Shown piece after piece: positions 47,010 to 56,663 of a stretch of DNA of 64,000 nt (positions are counted from its first letter, which is position 1; every line of letters begins with the position of its first letter). The translations under genes and the position numbers were made by a program. The stretch is from contig NZ_FPCG01000006.1 of the NCBI RefSeq assembly GCF_900116905.1, forward strand, positions 121,540-185,539, read 5' to 3'. A model generated the notes under the pieces. That model had not been told where the DNA came from, did no database searches, and saw only the letters and a program-made list of their open reading frames with translations. The DNA comes from Micrococcus terreus (GTDB taxonomy: Bacteria > Actinomycetota > Actinomycetes > Actinomycetales > Micrococcaceae).

Positions 47010-48974
47010 CTACCGGGCCAGGAGCACGAAGCCCGGGGCAGGGACCTGACGGGGCGCTGAACCGCCCTCGCCGTGCGAGGTGACGGGGCCGTCGTCGTGG
47101 TGGCCGGCCAGGAGGCGGTATCCGCTCAGCTCCTCAGGGATCTGCAGGGGCTGATCCCCGAGTGCCACCAGCAGCACCACGGTTCCGGACTGTCCCGGTG
47201 CCGCCTCGGCGTCCAGGCCGCTGCGCGCGGGCAGTCCGCGGTCCAGGCGCACGTGCCGGGCGGACTCGTCCACGGTGGCGAAGGTGGTGCGCAGGTCGGG
47301 GTCGGTCAGCTCGGGGAACTCTGCGCGGAGACGAGCCAGGTCCCGGTGCAGCTGGAGGATCCGGGCGTGCCTGCCCTCTCCCACCTCGTTCCAGTCCAGC
47401 GTGGCGGCCTCGAATGTGGCGTGGTCCTGGGGGTCCGGGACGGCCTCGAGGTCCCAGCCCATGCGGGAGAACTCGCGGCGGCGCCCCTCGGTGACGGCCA
47501 CGCCCAGCTCCGGCTCACGGTGCGCGGTGAAGAACGCCCAGGGGGTGCTCGCCGCCCACTCCTCCCCCATGAACAGCATGGGGGTGAACGGGCCGGCGAA
47601 CAGCAGTGCGGCGGCCGCGGCCAGACGCCCCTCGGACAGGGACTGGCTCAGCCGGTCGCCGGCGGCGCGGTTGCCGATCTGGTCGTGGTTCTGGGCGAAG
47701 ACCACCAGTGCATGCGCCGGGGTGTCATCGGCCAGCGGACGCCCGTGATGGCGGTTGCGGAACGAGGAGTACGTGCCGTCGTGGAAGAAGCCCTGGTTCA
47801 GGACCTTGGCCAGGGCGGACAGTGGCTCGAAGTCCGCGTAGTAGCCGTCTGTCTCACCCGTCAGCGCCACGTGCAGGGCATGGTGGAGGTCATCCGACCA
47901 CTGCCCGCTCAGCCCATAGCCGCCCGCGGCACCACGGCCACCCTCCGGGCGCGGCGTGAACATGATCGGGTCGTTCAGGTCCGACTCGGCCACCACGGTC
48001 AGCGGGCGGCCCTGCTCGGCGGAGAGCTGATCGGCCAACGCGGCGATCTCCTCGAGGAGGTGCACGGCCCGGGTGTCCGCGAGCGCATGGACCGCGTCCA
48101 GCCGCAGCCCGTCCACGCCGTAGTCCTCCAGCCACATGCGCACGTTGTCCAGGATGTACCGGCGCACCTCGTCCGAGCCGGGCCCGTCCAGGTTCAGGGC
48201 ATCACCCCAGTCCGTGCCGCCGGCGTACTGGTAGGGGCCGAACTGCGGCAGGTAGTTCCCGCTCGGCCCCAGGTGGTTGTAGACCACGTCCTGCAGCACG
48301 GCCAACCCGGCGGCATGGCAGGCGTCCACGAACCGCAGGTAGGCCTCCGGCCCTCCGTAGGAGGCGTCCACCGCGAACCAGCCCACGCCGTCATAGCCCC
48401 AGTTGTGGTCCCCGCCGAAGGTGTTGACCGGCAGCAGCTCCACGTGGGTGATCCCCAGCTCCACCAGATGCGGGAGCCGTTCAACAGCCGCGTCCAGGGT
48501 CCCGGCCTCGGTGAAGGTCCCCAGGTGCAGCTCGTAGACCACGGCGCCCTGCAGCGGCCGTCCGCCCCACGGCTGACGAGCCCGTTCGGAGCGTTCGATG
48601 GCGTCCAGGTCCACCCGGCGCGAGGGCCCGTGCACGGTGTCCGGCTGCCACCGCGAGCGCGGATCCGGGTACGGCCCCTCTCCGTCCAGGCAGTAGCCGT
48701 AGCCCGGGTTCTGCCCCTCCTGCGGCCCGCCTGGAGCGTAGAGGTCCAGCAGCGCCTGTGAGGGCACCCACCAGCCGCCGCCGGCCGGCTCCATGGCGTG
48801 CGGCGTGGCTCCCGCCCAGCGGTCCTGCCCGCCGTGACGGGCACCGGGGGTCTCGTTGAGCAGCAGCAGGTCCACGTCCTGCGCGTTCGGCGCCCACACC
48901 GCGTACGGCACGGTGGGAGCCGGGTTGGTGCGGTGGTCGGCGGTGTTCACATCCGGTCGGTCCACAGGGTTCAC
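47010..48974 (-). CDS. treZ: Malto-oligosyltrehalose trehalohydrolase
   Basis: A 654-residue GH13 enzyme that cuts trehalose off maltooligosyl-trehalose. An N-terminal carbohydrate-binding-like domain (1-120, [17 protein letters not shown]) precedes the barrel with [49 protein letters not shown], the nucleophile Asp in GLRLDAVHA, and [10 protein letters not shown] for the acid/base Glu. [17 protein letters not shown] is typical of TreZ. It overlaps the upstream treY by four bases. It ends with TAG. Confidence 0.96.
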   Translation of the reverse strand: MNPVDRPDVNTADHRTNPAPTVPYAVWAPNAQDVDLLLLNETPGARHGGQDRWAGATPHAMEPAGGGWWVPSQALLDLYAPGGPQEGQNPGYGYCLDGEGPYPDPRSRWQPDTVHGPSRRVDLDAIERSERARQPWGGRPLQGAVVYELHLGTFTEAGTLDAAVERLPHLVELGITHVELLPVNTFGGDHNWGYDGVGWFAVDASYGGPEAYLRFVDACHAAGLAVLQDVVYNHLGPSGNYLPQFGPYQYAGGTDWGDALNLDGPGSDEVRRYILDNVRMWLEDYGVDGLRLDAVHALADTRAVHLLEEIAALADQLSAEQGRPLTVVAESDLNDPIMFTPRPEGGRGAAGGYGLSGQWSDDLHHALHVALTGETDGYYADFEPLSALAKVLNQGFFHDGTYSSFRNRHHGRPLADDTPAHALVVFAQNHDQIGNRAAGDRLSQSLSEGRLAAAAALLFAGPFTPMLFMGEEWAASTPWAFFTAHREPELGVAVTEGRRREFSRMGWDLEAVPDPQDHATFEAATLDWNEVGEGRHARILQLHRDLARLRAEFPELTDPDLRTTFATVDESARHVRLDRGLPARSGLDAEAAPGQSGTVVLLVALGDQPLQIPEELSGYRLLAGHHDDGPVTSHGEGGSAPRQVPAPGFVLLAR

Positions 48975-51625
48975 AGGCGGGTCGGTCCTTCCTCCGGCAC
49001 CAGCAGTGCCACGGGGTGTCTCTCGAACAGGTCAGCGATCCGGGTGGTGCCGTCGGTGAAGGCCCCGCCGAAGCGGCGCCCGGTGATCAGGTCCACCATG
49101 GGCTGGCGGGGCAGCACGACGACGGTCTCTCCCCATCCGCCACGGGCGTCCAGTCCCAGCGGGTGCCGGGTGGCCAGGGTGATGCTCCCGCCCCGGGAGA
49201 AGGCGACCAGGTGGTCGGCGGCTTCTCCGAAGACGTCCAGCTCCTGGTAGCGGGTGTAGCGCTCAGGGTGGTCCCGGCGGCTGCGCAGGGCGCGGGAGGT
49301 GACGAGCATCTTCAGGCCGGCGGCGTACTCGGTCAGCTCGGTGGGGTCCACGGTCCCGGCGGAGTCATCCTCGGCATCGGCCGCTGTCCGGGTGGGGAAC
49401 ACCGGTTCGGCGCCGGCGTCCAGACGCTCGAGCAGCATCTGGCGTTCGCGGAAGTCCACGGGGCGCCGGTTGTCCGGATCCACCAGGGTGGGGAACGGGA
49501 CCTCGGTGCCCTGGTAGACGTCCGGGACACCGGGCATGGTCAGCTGGATCAGCTTCATGGAGACCTGGTTGACCACACCGGCCACGGCGATCCGGTCGGC
49601 CGTGGCCTGCACCAGATCGCGCAGCTCCCCGGTCCCGGTGGCCTGTTCGGCCAGAGCGGTGATGCGTCCTTCGAACTCCTCGTCCGGCTCGGTCCAGGTG
49701 GTGCGGGTGGAGGCCTCGCGGGCGGCCTTGAGGGCGTAGTCGGCCAGCCGTTCGGTCTCCAGGGCGGTGCCGTCCGTGGGCCAGGCGCCGATCACGGTCT
49801 CCCACAGCAGCTTCTCGAACGGACCGTCGCCCAGGGGGGCCAGCTCGCGCAGCCGGTCCAGGGTGGCGGTCCAGTCCTCGGCCATCTCCGAGAGGACGTC
49901 GATCCGGGCCCGCACGTCCTCGCTGCGCTTGGTGTCGTGGGTGGACAGGGTGGTCATGGAGCGGGGCTGCTGGGCCAGTCGCGCGGCCTGGGCGGCGTGG
50001 AAGTCCTCCAGGGTCCAGACCGCATCGGACGGATCGCCGCCCACCTCGTTGAGGGAGGAGAGGCGCGTGTACCGGTAGAAGGCGGTGTCCTCCACGCCCT
50101 TGGCCATCACCATGCCGGAGGTCTGCTGGAACCGCTCAGCCACGGGGTGGTCCGGGTCGGAGAGCAGCGGCATCAGGGCGTCGAGCGCATCGGCCAGATC
50201 CGGACGGCGGCGCCGCGCCTCCTGCTCGGCCTCCGCCAGGTGCGCCTGACCGGTGGGCAGGTAGGAGCGGTACACCGGGAAGCAGGCCAGCAGTTCGGCG
50301 ATCGCGTCCTGCACGCGGTCATCCCCACCGGGGTGGCGCTCGGCGGGTTCCTCGTGCTCACCGGACTCATGGTCAGCGGGGCGGTCTGTCTGGGTGCTCA
50401 GTCCGGAGGCGTCGGTGAGCTGGGCACCCACGCCGTGGTGGCCGTCGTCGGGAATCTCCGGCAGGATGCCGGGGACCAGCCGGGCCAGGCGCTCCACCTC
50501 CGAGCGCAGCATGCCGTCCGCCACGGCGCGTTTGGTGTCATGGATCAGGTCCGTCCAGACCTGCTCCGCGGGCTGGCCGTCCCAGCCGCCCAGCCGCCCG
50601 GCGGCCTCGTCCAGCGCAGGGATGCCGGTGGGGTCCACCAGAACGCGGTCCACCTCGCCCAGGGCGTCGTAACCGGTGGTGCCGTCGATCGGCCAGGTGG
50701 CCGGCAGGCGTTCACCGGGCTCGAGGATCTTCTCCCCCAGCAGGTAGATCCCCCCGGTGGCCTGACGCAGGTTCTCGAAGTAGCCGCCCGGGTCCGCCAG
50801 CCCGTCCGGGTGGTCCACGCGCAGCCCGTCCACCAGTCCGTCCCGCACCCAGGCCAGGATCTCGCGGTGGGTCTCGGCGAAGACGCGGGGGATCTCCACC
50901 CGCACACCGGCCAGGGTGTTGACCGCGAAGAAGCGGCGGTAGTTCAGGTTCTCGTCGGCCTCGCGCCAGGGCATCAGCTGGTAGTGCTGGAGGTCGTGCG
51001 CGGCCCGGGCGGTCAGCTCGGCGATCCGCTCCTCGTCCGCGCCTGCGGCCTCCGGGTGCTCCTGCAGGTGCTGCTCCACGCTGGCCCGGGCCGCGTCCTC
51101 GGTGCCGGGCGCCAGGGGGTAGACGTTCTCGAAGTAGTGCAGCTCGCCGTCCACGATCCGCAGGTGCGCCAGCTCGGCCTCGGGATCCTCCTCGGTGCCG
51201 TCGCCGAGCACGGGCAGGGAGATCCGGCCGTTGCCGGCGGCCCAGTCGATGTCGAACGCGGTGGCGTACTTGGAGGTGCGCCCGTGCTGGAGCATGTCCC
51301 ACCACCAGGCGTTGTCCTTGGGGGTGGCCACGCCCACGTGGTTGGGCACGATGTCCGCCAGGATCCCGCCGCCGGCCTCCTGCACGGCCTCGGCCAGGTC
51401 CTTCAGACCGGAGGCGCCGCCGCGGGACTCGTCCACCAGGGTGGGATCCACCACGTCATAGCCGTGGGAGGAGCCCTCCTCCGCACCGAGCATGGGCGAG
51501 AGGTAGAGCCAGTCCACGCCCAGATCGCGCAGATAGGGCAGGATCTGCCGGGCGTCGTCCAGGGTGAACGCGGAGGTCAGCTGCAGACGGTAGGTGGAGG
51601 CGGGGACACGCGATGGGGTGGTCAC
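48971..51625 (-). CDS. treY: Malto-oligosyltrehalose synthase
   Basis: An 884-residue GH13 transglucosidase that converts the reducing-end linkage of maltodextrins to a trehalose unit. Landmarks are [94 protein letters not shown], and [26 protein letters not shown], all diagnostic of TreY. Slightly longer than many because of an acidic insertion near 395-430. It is coupled to treZ by ATGA. Together they make trehalose from glycogen-type glucans, a second route besides OtsAB. Confidence 0.97.
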   Translation of the reverse strand: MTTPSRVPASTYRLQLTSAFTLDDARQILPYLRDLGVDWLYLSPMLGAEEGSSHGYDVVDPTLVDESRGGASGLKDLAEAVQEAGGGILADIVPNHVGVATPKDNAWWWDMLQHGRTSKYATAFDIDWAAGNGRISLPVLGDGTEEDPEAELAHLRIVDGELHYFENVYPLAPGTEDAARASVEQHLQEHPEAAGADEERIAELTARAAHDLQHYQLMPWREADENLNYRRFFAVNTLAGVRVEIPRVFAETHREILAWVRDGLVDGLRVDHPDGLADPGGYFENLRQATGGIYLLGEKILEPGERLPATWPIDGTTGYDALGEVDRVLVDPTGIPALDEAAGRLGGWDGQPAEQVWTDLIHDTKRAVADGMLRSEVERLARLVPGILPEIPDDGHHGVGAQLTDASGLSTQTDRPADHESGEHEEPAERHPGGDDRVQDAIAELLACFPVYRSYLPTGQAHLAEAEQEARRRRPDLADALDALMPLLSDPDHPVAERFQQTSGMVMAKGVEDTAFYRYTRLSSLNEVGGDPSDAVWTLEDFHAAQAARLAQQPRSMTTLSTHDTKRSEDVRARIDVLSEMAEDWTATLDRLRELAPLGDGPFEKLLWETVIGAWPTDGTALETERLADYALKAAREASTRTTWTEPDEEFEGRITALAEQATGTGELRDLVQATADRIAVAGVVNQVSMKLIQLTMPGVPDVYQGTEVPFPTLVDPDNRRPVDFRERQMLLERLDAGAEPVFPTRTAADAEDDSAGTVDPTELTEYAAGLKMLVTSRALRSRRDHPERYTRYQELDVFGEAADHLVAFSRGGSITLATRHPLGLDARGGWGETVVVLPRQPMVDLITGRRFGGAFTDGTTRIADLFERHPVALLVPEEGPTRL

Positions 51626-51673
51626 CCTCAGAACGGTAGCAAGATCAGGCCCGGCTGGGCGGCCTGTCCGTCA

Positions 51674-52138
51674 TCAGCGGATCGGCTCGAGCACCCCACC
51701 GCGCACATCCGGCTCGCCGGACTCACCGAAGAGCACGGTCACGTCCTGGTGCACGGTGCCGTCCGGCATGGTCAGGTCCGCCTACAGGGCATTGCCGCGC
51801 CACCCCTTGCCCTCCACCGACTCCACGCCGTACTTGGTGTTCAGGTTCTGGGTCATCACGTCCTGGCCGTGGTTCATCCCCCAGATGGCGTAGCCCAGCG
51901 AGACCGCACCGAGCACCACCATCACGATCCCGGCGATCCGCTCGCGCCCGGCGTCCACGTCCCGGTCCGGCCCGGCGTACCGCGAGTCCTGGTCCACCCC
52001 GGAGCGGTAGCGCTTCCGGCGCCACACGGCATGCCCGACGACGGCCGCACCGATCAGCAGGAAGAGGAGACCGATCCAGAGGGCGGCATTGGGCGTCTGC
52101 AGGTCCAGGGATTCATACATCCCTCCAGTCTGGCCCAT
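51674..52138 (-). pseudogene. Small membrane protein interrupted by an in-frame amber codon (paralogue of next gene)
   Basis: Reading on the complement from 52138, a 118-residue frame with two hydrophobic segments (about 18-38 and 68-88) ends at TAG (51782-51784). The same frame continues for 35 more codons to TGA at 51674, and that tail (ADLTMPDGTVHQDVTVLF...) aligns with the tail of the neighbouring paralogue (VADLTFEDGRVEPGHQVYF...). NLNTKYGVESVEGKGWRGN before the stop matches NLAEKYGVTAVEQDGWTGS. The amber therefore truncates a duplicated gene, or is read through. Function unknown. Confidence 0.75.
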
Positions 52139-52151
52139 TCCGAGCGGCGGG

Positions 52152-52634
52152 TCAGGACCCCCCGGCCACCTCCGGCAGGATGTCCTCGCCGATCAGCGGT
52201 TCGCCATCCGGTTCGAAGTACACCTGGTGTCCGGGCTCCACTCGCCCGTCCTCGAAGGTCAGGTCGGCCACCAGGAAGGAGCCGGTCCAGCCGTCCTGCT
52301 CCACTGCCGTCACCCCATACTTCTCAGCCAGGTTGAAGCGGACGTTCTGATGGGTCTGCCAGGCCCCGAGTGCGGCGAACCCGGCCAGGACCAGGGCCAG
52401 GGCGGCCACGCCCAGGCTGACGATCCGCTCCATCCGGGCATCCCGCAGCAGGTTCGGATCCGGGTTGCGCCCGGTCCGCTCCGCGAAGCGCAGGTGATGC
52501 CGGCGGCGCCAGGCGGCGTGGGCGAACACCAGCAGCGCCACCACCAGCAGGACGGCGACGGCCCACAGCGTGGTGACGGGAGACTGGAAGTCGACGGGCT
52601 GATACGCGCCGACCGGGAAGGTGATCACCTTCAC
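52152..52634 (-). CDS. Two-helix membrane protein, intact paralogue
   Basis: A 160-residue protein with hydrophobic segments at about 23-44 and 74-95, a basic cytosolic loop between them (WRRRHHLRFAERTGRNPDPN) and an extracytoplasmic tail (96-160) containing EKYGVTAVEQDGW. I do not recognise the family. It is tandem with the interrupted copy 13 bases downstream, evidently a local duplication. The conserved tail is the best guide to a functional region. Confidence 0.7.
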   Translation of the reverse strand: MKVITFPVGAYQPVDFQSPVTTLWAVAVLLVVALLVFAHAAWRRRHHLRFAERTGRNPDPNLLRDARMERIVSLGVAALALVLAGFAALGAWQTHQNVRFNLAEKYGVTAVEQDGWTGSFLVADLTFEDGRVEPGHQVYFEPDGEPLIGEDILPEVAGGS

Positions 52635-52667
52635 AGTCTGCCACTCCCCCGAAGGGTCCGTTTCAGG

Positions 52668-53717
52668 TCAGGGCAGGGGCGCGCCGCGTGCCGCCGTCCA
52701 GAGTCGGTACCAATCCAGGGAGTCCATCCGGTCGGCGGCCACCGGCGCCTGGGCTGCCGCGCGCAGCCGGTCCGGGTTCACCGTCCCGACCACCGGCTGG
52801 ATCCGCCACGGCAGCTTCAGCAGCCAGGCCAGCACCACTGCCTCTCCGGAGACCTCGAGCCGTCCCGCGATCTCAGCGACCACCGCAGCCGCCTCGCGGT
52901 CCTGGTCGGCGGCCTGCTCGGTGCCGCGCGTGTACCGCCCCTGGCCCAGCGACCCCCAGGCCTGCAGGGCGATGCCTCTCTCGGCGCACAGCTCTGCCAG
53001 ACCTCCGGCCTCGCCGACCACCGCCCGGTCGGCGCTGTCCGGGTGGTTGACCAGCACGGCGGACTCCACGAGCCCGCGGTGATGCAGGCCCAGTTCGATC
53101 TGCAGGCAGGCGATCCCCTCCTCCCCGCCGGTGGCCGCACGCAGGGCGTCGTCGAAGCGACGCACCCAGGCCACGCCCATGTTGGACAGCCCCAGCGATC
53201 CCACGGAGCCGGCTGAGGCCAGCTCCAGGTAGGCCTCCACGGTCTCCTCGGGACGGGTCAGGGGGTCCGGGCGGTGGATGATCAGGGTGTCCACGTGGTC
53301 GGTGTGCAGCCGCTCCAGAGAGTCGGTCACCGCACGCCGCACGTGATCGGCGCCGCCGTGGTACCGGGTGGACTCCACGGCCGCCGCACTGTCCACGCCG
53401 TACAGCGGGGAGCCGCCGATCATGATCCCGCACTTGGTCTGCAGCCGAATGCGTTCGCGCAGCCCAGAGTCGGCGGCCAGCAGCCGCCCGAGCGTCTGCT
53501 CCGAACGGCCGTGCGCGTAGATGTCCGCGGTGTCCACCGTGGTGATCCCGGCCTCCAGCGCGGCGGCCAGCGCATCACTCGCCACGCGCTCGGCCTCCGC
53601 CCAGGCGCCGTCGTCCAGCGGCTCCACGCCCCAACCGCCACCCCAGCCGGCGGTGCCCAGCGCCACGGCGGACGGTTCCAGTGCGTTGTTCATCGCTGCG
53701 GTTCCCTGCGTCGTCAT
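52668..53717 (-). CDS. Aldo/keto reductase
   Basis: A 349-residue AKR with a TIM-barrel. The catalytic tetrad is recognisable as D in TTVDTADIYAHGRSE, its Tyr, K in LQTKCG and H in TLIIHRPD; the C-terminal part PVVGTVNPDRLRAA forms the NADPH-binding region. It belongs to the YdhF-like oxidoreductases (GRSEQTLGRLLA). Physiological substrate unknown. Start MTTQGTAAMNN (53717) is likely, and MNNALEP 24 bases later is possible. Confidence 0.9.
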   Translation of the reverse strand: MTTQGTAAMNNALEPSAVALGTAGWGGGWGVEPLDDGAWAEAERVASDALAAALEAGITTVDTADIYAHGRSEQTLGRLLAADSGLRERIRLQTKCGIMIGGSPLYGVDSAAAVESTRYHGGADHVRRAVTDSLERLHTDHVDTLIIHRPDPLTRPEETVEAYLELASAGSVGSLGLSNMGVAWVRRFDDALRAATGGEEGIACLQIELGLHHRGLVESAVLVNHPDSADRAVVGEAGGLAELCAERGIALQAWGSLGQGRYTRGTEQAADQDREAAAVVAEIAGRLEVSGEAVVLAWLLKLPWRIQPVVGTVNPDRLRAAAQAPVAADRMDSLDWYRLWTAARGAPLP

Positions 53718-53758
53718 GCCCCCAGGATGGCAGAACCCACCCCTCGAACGCTGTCGGC

Positions 53759-55081
53759 TCAGCGCGCGCCGGGGACCTTCACCTCCACCCACACCAGGCG
53801 GTGGTCCGAGGTGGGGAACGGGTACTCTCCCGTCAGGTCGGCCCCGGGCTGGCCCGGCTCCGGCCAGAACACGCCGCCGTCCCGCAGGGGCAGGTTCCGG
53901 GAGGGCAGGGCGTAGTCCACGCGCAGGTTCCCGGGCGAGGGCACGTCGTTGAAGTCGGCGGTGTCATGGCGCGGGTCGGTGCGGTGGGTCAGGTTCGCCC
54001 CACCCTGGCGCACGGCCGCCTCGGCGCCACCGGCCGAGGACTGCTGCGGGTCCCGCACCCGGGTGTGCTGCAGCAGCTGGTCGATCGCCCCCGGGTAGGA
54101 GTCCCCGTCCAGCGGATCGGAGTTGTAGTCGCCCAGGATCACGAAGCGCTCCCCGCGGTCCAGACCACCGTGCCGGCCGTCGTCGTCATAGATGTAGGAG
54201 GCCTCCTGGCCGCCGGTGACGTAGTCGGCCCAGAACCGGATCTCGTCGTTGTTGCGGCGCCCGTTCCGGTCCTCGGGGCCATCGAAGCTGGGCGGGGTGG
54301 GGTGGGCGGCCAGCACGTGCACGGTGGTCCCGCCCACCTGGACCGGGACGTCCCAGTGTGACTTGGAGGAGAGCCGCAGCCGTTCCTGCTGCTCCGGGGT
54401 GTAGTAGTCCGTGGGCATCTGGTTCTGCGGCATGTCCTTCCACCGGAACTGCTGGAAGGTGCGCACGTCCTCCTTCAGGATCGGGAACTTGGAGTACACC
54501 ACCATCCCGTACTGACCCGGGAACAGTCCGAAGCCCCAGGCGTCGTCCCCGCCGCCCACGGTCCCGTCCTGATTCAGGTCCATGCCGGAGGGCACTCCGG
54601 TGTTCACCGGGGCCACGTAGTGATACGGGTAGTCCACCGGGTCCTGCCCGTTCTGTCCCACCGCCAGGTAGTTGTCCCGGAACAGCTCGGCGGCCCGTCC
54701 GCCCTCCACGTAGTCGAACTCGTTGATCAGCAGGATGTCCGGGTCGTTGATCTGGATGACCTCGGCGATGCTCTGGGCCTGCTCATGGTCCCGCGTGGAC
54801 AGGTCCTGCACCAGCTGCCCCTCGGACCCGCGGTTCAGCGAGGCGTTGTAGGTGGCCACCCGCACCGTGTGCTTCTCCCGTGCCTGCTCGCTCATCGAGG
54901 CTCCCTTCCCGGCGGTCCCGGCTGCACCGGGCCTGACGGCATTCTTCCCGACGGCGGCCGGTGCTGGCGCATGCGGCTCGCCTGCCGCGGTGGCCGGCAG
55001 GGCGAACGGAAGGGTCAGGGCGCCGGTCAGCACGGCAGCCGAGGCCAGTCGGGAGACACGGGTGGCTCGAGGTGTGCGCAT
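53759..55081 (-). CDS. Secreted endonuclease/exonuclease/phosphatase-family protein
   Basis: A 440-residue exported phosphoesterase. ATG 55079-55081 follows GGAGGACCCC, and a signal peptide (about 8-33) ends in ALPATAAG. The EEP fold is marked by VRVATYNASLNRG (metal-binding Asn), LLINEFDYV (metal-binding Glu), HVLAAHPTPPSF, VILGDYNSDPLDG and the final SDHRLVWVEV with the catalytic His. It may hydrolyse phospholipids, sphingomyelin, nucleic acids or organic phosphates outside the cell, and is probably a phosphate-scavenging enzyme. Confidence 0.92.
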   Translation of the reverse strand: MRTPRATRVSRLASAAVLTGALTLPFALPATAAGEPHAPAPAAVGKNAVRPGAAGTAGKGASMSEQAREKHTVRVATYNASLNRGSEGQLVQDLSTRDHEQAQSIAEVIQINDPDILLINEFDYVEGGRAAELFRDNYLAVGQNGQDPVDYPYHYVAPVNTGVPSGMDLNQDGTVGGGDDAWGFGLFPGQYGMVVYSKFPILKEDVRTFQQFRWKDMPQNQMPTDYYTPEQQERLRLSSKSHWDVPVQVGGTTVHVLAAHPTPPSFDGPEDRNGRRNNDEIRFWADYVTGGQEASYIYDDDGRHGGLDRGERFVILGDYNSDPLDGDSYPGAIDQLLQHTRVRDPQQSSAGGAEAAVRQGGANLTHRTDPRHDTADFNDVPSPGNLRVDYALPSRNLPLRDGGVFWPEPGQPGADLTGEYPFPTSDHRLVWVEVKVPGAR

Positions 55082-55228
55082 GGGGTCCTCCGGGGGGATG
55101 CAGGGGTCCGCGGCCGTCGCGGATCGGCCCGAGCCTAGACCTCTCTGGCGCCGCCCATGTGACAGGAGGGTGAACTCTGCAGGTGCGTGGCCGTCGTCGG
55201 GACGTGGCTGATGTGGTGGGATGGTGCC

Positions 55229-56122
55229 ATGAAGCTCGCCACTTACCGTCAGCCCGGTGCCGATCCGCAGGATCCCGGGGCCACCTTTGCCGCCGTGGTG
55301 ACCGCCGTGGAGGGCCAGCGCGCCACCCAGGTGGTTCCCCTGGAGGGGTTCTCGGATGTGGGCGAGGTGCTGGCCACCCCGCCGGCCGATCGGGACGAGC
55401 TGATCCGCCAGGCGCTCGAGGCCGCCGAGGAGGCCCCCGCTCGCGTGCTGGACGCCGCCGATCTGGTGCCGGCCACGCTGATCCCGTATCCCACCAAGGT
55501 CTTCTGCATCGGCCTGAACTACCGCAACCACATCCTGGAGACCGGGCTGGAGCTGCCGGAGCACCCCACCGTGTTCACCAAGTTCGCCCAGTCCCTGACC
55601 GGGGCCCAGGACCCTGTGGAGGTGCCGCAGGAGGACCACCGTCTGGACTGGGAGGGCGAGCTGTGCGTGGTGATCGGAGAGCCCGGACGGCGCATCCCGG
55701 AGGACCAGGCCGCCGCGCACATCGCCGGCTACGCCGTGTCCAATGACGTCTCCATGCGCGGCTGGCAGGGCCGGACCACCGAGTGGACCCAGGGCAAGGC
55801 CTGGGAGGACTCCACCCCGGTGGGACCCTGGCTGGTCACCCCGGACGAGGTCGTGCGCGGGGCCCGGATCATCACCCGCGTGAACGGCGAGGTCATGCAG
55901 GAGGACTCCACGGACGACCTCGTGTTCGGCCCCGAGAAGCTGGTATCCTACCTCTCCACCATGGTCACCCTGCTGCCCGGGGACCTGATCCTCACCGGCA
56001 CGCCCGCCGGGGTGGCTCTGGCCCGCAAGAACGCTGAAGGACGCCGGCCCTGGCTGGTGCCCGGAGACGTCCTGGAGACCGAGATCGAAGGCCTGGGGCT
56101 GCAGCGCAACGAGGTCGTCTGA
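55229..56122 (+). CDS. Fumarylacetoacetate hydrolase-family protein
   Basis: A 297-residue FAH-family enzyme with the conserved core KVFCIGLNYRNHILETG (about 91-107), FTKFAQSLTG, LDWEGELCVVIG (metal-binding Glu) and GYAVSNDVSMRGWQ, then LLPGDLILTGTPAGVA. Members hydrolyse or decarboxylate 2-oxo acids in aromatic-compound breakdown. It is followed by an RraA-like gene, fitting a pathway in which FAH and an oxaloacetate/HMG aldolase act in sequence. Start ATG 55229 (MKLATYRQPG). Confidence 0.9.
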   Translation: MKLATYRQPGADPQDPGATFAAVVTAVEGQRATQVVPLEGFSDVGEVLATPPADRDELIRQALEAAEEAPARVLDAADLVPATLIPYPTKVFCIGLNYRNHILETGLELPEHPTVFTKFAQSLTGAQDPVEVPQEDHRLDWEGELCVVIGEPGRRIPEDQAAAHIAGYAVSNDVSMRGWQGRTTEWTQGKAWEDSTPVGPWLVTPDEVVRGARIITRVNGEVMQEDSTDDLVFGPEKLVSYLSTMVTLLPGDLILTGTPAGVALARKNAEGRRPWLVPGDVLETEIEGLGLQRNEVV

Positions 56123-56171
56123 GTCCCGGCCACCGGAGCCTGGCCCTGCCCCACCACGTCAAGGAGTCCCC

Positions 56172-56663
56172 GTGACCGCTGAGTTCACCACCTGCGACCT
56201 GTTCGACGCCAACGCCTCCCTGCAGTCCTGCTCCCTGCAGTTCCAGGACTTGGGCGCACGTGCGCGCTTCACCGGACCGGTGCGCACGGTGCGCTGTCAC
56301 CGGGACAACGGCCTGGTCAAGCAGATCCTGAACTCCCCCGGTGACGGGGCAGTGCTGGTGGTGGACGGCGGGGGCTCCCTGGAGTCGGCACTGATGGGTG
56401 ACCTGATCGCGGCGGCGGCCGTGGAGAACGGGTGGGCCGGTGTGGTGATCCACGGGGTGATCCGGGACCGCGCCGTGGTGCGCACCCTGGACCTGGGGGT
56501 GAAGGCCCTGGGCTCGAACCCGCGGAAGTCCGCCAAGGACGGTGCCGGCGAGGTGGACGTCCCGGTGGAGTTCGGCGGCGTGGCGTTCACCCCGGGCGCC
56601 ACCCTGTGGGCGGACGAGGACGGCATCCTGGTCACGCCGGCACCCGGCACGAGCACTCCGTGA
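56172..56663 (+). CDS. rraA: RraA-like protein / HMG aldolase
   Basis: A 163-residue RraA fold protein starting at GTG 56172 after AAGGAG. Landmarks are TCDLFDAN, GDGAVLVVDGGGSLESALMGDLIAAAAVENGWAGVVIHGVIRDR, the last part carrying the Gly-x20-Arg-Asp motif that binds metal and 2-oxo acid in class II aldolases. Proteins of this length are annotated either as RNase E inhibitor RraA or as 4-hydroxy-4-methyl-2-oxoglutarate/oxaloacetate aldolases; next to a FAH enzyme the aldolase reading is favoured. Its TGA overlaps the following GTG. Confidence 0.88.
   Translation: MTAEFTTCDLFDANASLQSCSLQFQDLGARARFTGPVRTVRCHRDNGLVKQILNSPGDGAVLVVDGGGSLESALMGDLIAAAAVENGWAGVVIHGVIRDRAVVRTLDLGVKALGSNPRKSAKDGAGEVDVPVEFGGVAFTPGATLWADEDGILVTPAPGTSTP

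Noticed and set aside
49016..52336. A 1106-codon open frame on the plus strand
   Set aside because: It lies antisense to treY/treZ and the membrane-protein genes, has Gln/Gly/His-rich composition typical of a reverse shadow of GC-rich genes, and no recognisable domain.
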